DNA of 6,870 nucleotides, taken from contig ASPC01000074.1 of NCBI GenBank assembly GCA_000405345.1, positions 1 to 6,870 on the forward strand, given 5' to 3'. The position numbers were made by a program, and so were the translations under genes. Below, piece after piece: positions 6,096-6,870 of the stretch. The DNA is from Atribacteria bacterium SCGC AAA255-N14 (GTDB lineage Bacteria > Atribacterota > JS1 > SB-45 > 34-128). The notes under the pieces were generated by a model. The model worked only from the letters and a program-made list of their open reading frames with translations. It searched no databases and was not told the origin of the DNA. Position 1 is the first letter of the stretch. Every line of letters starts with the position of its first letter.

Positions 6096-6870
6096 TTAGA
6101 GCTCGGGAGGAATCAGCTCGGGAAGAATATCTAATCCTTGTTCTTCCCAGAATTTTACTGCACCGGGATGTAGAGGAATTTTTAATAACTTCATAGCTTC
6201 AAAATAATCACCTAATGTTGTTAGGTGCACATAAATAGCAGCAAGAGACTCAGCATTTTCCGGATCAAACGCAACCTTCATCATCTTATAAACAGACTCA
6301 GGATCAGTATCTGCGTGTGCAGCCCAGAAAACGGGGAATACAATAGCTGGAATATCTCTATCTATTGATTCATAAGCTCCCGCTGGTATTATACCTTTAC
6401 TGTAAGAAGGAAATTCACTTATTACCTTGTCAAATTCTTCATCATTAAATTCTAAAAGGCGAATATCATGTGTTGCCTCTATTGTAACACCAGCAGGTGC
6501 TGGTGCACTGGCAAGGCCAACACAATCAATTTGACCATCAGTCAAAGCAGTAGCCCCGGCTTCCCAGGTCAAAGTTGATACCTCAATCTGATCCCATAGA
6601 CCAAGGGCTCTCAGAATGTTTTCTGAATTAATTGCACCTCCGCTTCCTGCTGAACCGATACACACCTTTTTCCCTTTTAAGTCAGAAAATATCTTTATAT
6701 CACTATCTGCTAATACTACAAAATGATGATGATTATCATAAACACCGCTTATCATTCGGTATGCCTTAAAAGGCTCTTCACCCTGAAAAGTTCCCACACC
6801 ATTCCAGATATCATATGCCGTTAATGAATGGGTTAACCAGGTATCCAATTCACCCTTACTTGCTAACCGA
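6096..6870 (-). CDS. TAXI-family TRAP transporter solute-binding protein (5' end off the window)
   Basis: Extracytoplasmic binding protein that captures a small, probably carboxylate-type, solute and hands it to the TRAP permease encoded next door. The frame is open up to the window edge, so the signal peptide and N-terminal lobe are missing; 257 residues are visible. A TTG at 6848 could be mistaken for a start, but the codons before it continue the protein (A-S-K-G-E-L before D-T-W). TAXI hallmarks seen: 'ASKGELD', a 'VVLADSDIK..SDLKGKKVCIGSAGSG' type segment, 'ALTDGQIDCVGLASAPAP', 'THDIRLLEF' and the C-terminal 'IPLHPGAVKFWEEQG' that typifies the family. The usual 'P-V-H' before 'VVxADS' is replaced by a His triplet (NHHHF). 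Known for the family: few ligands are established, so the substrate is unassigned. It ends with TAA 15 bases before a strong hairpin. Confidence 0.93.
   Translation of the reverse strand, partial: RLASKGELDTWLTHSLTAYDIWNGVGTFQGEEPFKAYRMISGVYDNHHHFVVLADSDIKIFSDLKGKKVCIGSAGSGGAINSENILRALGLWDQIEVSTLTWEAGATALTDGQIDCVGLASAPAPAGVTIEATHDIRLLEFNDEEFDKVISEFPSYSKGIIPAGAYESIDRDIPAIVFPVFWAAHADTDPESVYKMMKVAFDPENAESLAAIYVHLTTLGDYFEAMKLLKIPLHPGAVKFWEEQGLDILPELIPPEL

Overview
The window holds one continuous run of genes, all read from the minus strand (right to left). It is AT-rich, with strong AGGAGG-type ribosome binding sites and occasional GTG starts. This style fits a low-GC anaerobic bacterium, Firmicutes/Clostridia-like or similar; that is an impression, not a taxonomic assignment. 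There are no RNA genes, CRISPR arrays or recognisable insertion sequences.

In transcription order the window starts inside a TAXI-family TRAP transporter solute-binding protein (6870-6096, N-terminus off the window). A strong terminator-like hairpin (6080-6046) separates it from the gene for the fused TRAP membrane subunit (from 5957). That permease gene is interrupted: its reading frame stops at 4371, and the expected C-terminal membrane part resumes in the same frame about 65 bases later (4307-3990). Next come a small cupin (3858-3469) with its own plausible promoter and a creatininase-family metallohydrolase (3332-2475). After a 109-base gap with a perfect GC-rich hairpin there is a tightly packed sugar-carbon operon: split transketolase N-terminal subunit (2365-1529), transketolase C-terminal subunit (1532-594, ATGA overlap), an RpiB-like sugar isomerase (558-109), and the first 27 codons of a further gene (83-1) that looks like a transaldolase-related protein.

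Together the layout reads as uptake of a small organic solute followed by hydrolysis or isomerisation (creatininase, cupin) and C2/C3 transfer chemistry (transketolase, isomerase, probable transaldolase). The RpiB homologue lacks the ring-opening histidine and several phosphate-binding arginines, so its substrate is probably not ribose 5-phosphate. Split transketolase plus RpiB-like isomerase is the core of the sulfo-transketolase route for sulfoquinovose, and also fits tetrulose-phosphate or apulose-type pathways. Which one applies cannot be settled from this window, and the creatininase does not belong to any of these pathways as I know them. This makes the locus a candidate for an undescribed sugar or sugar-acid catabolic pathway.
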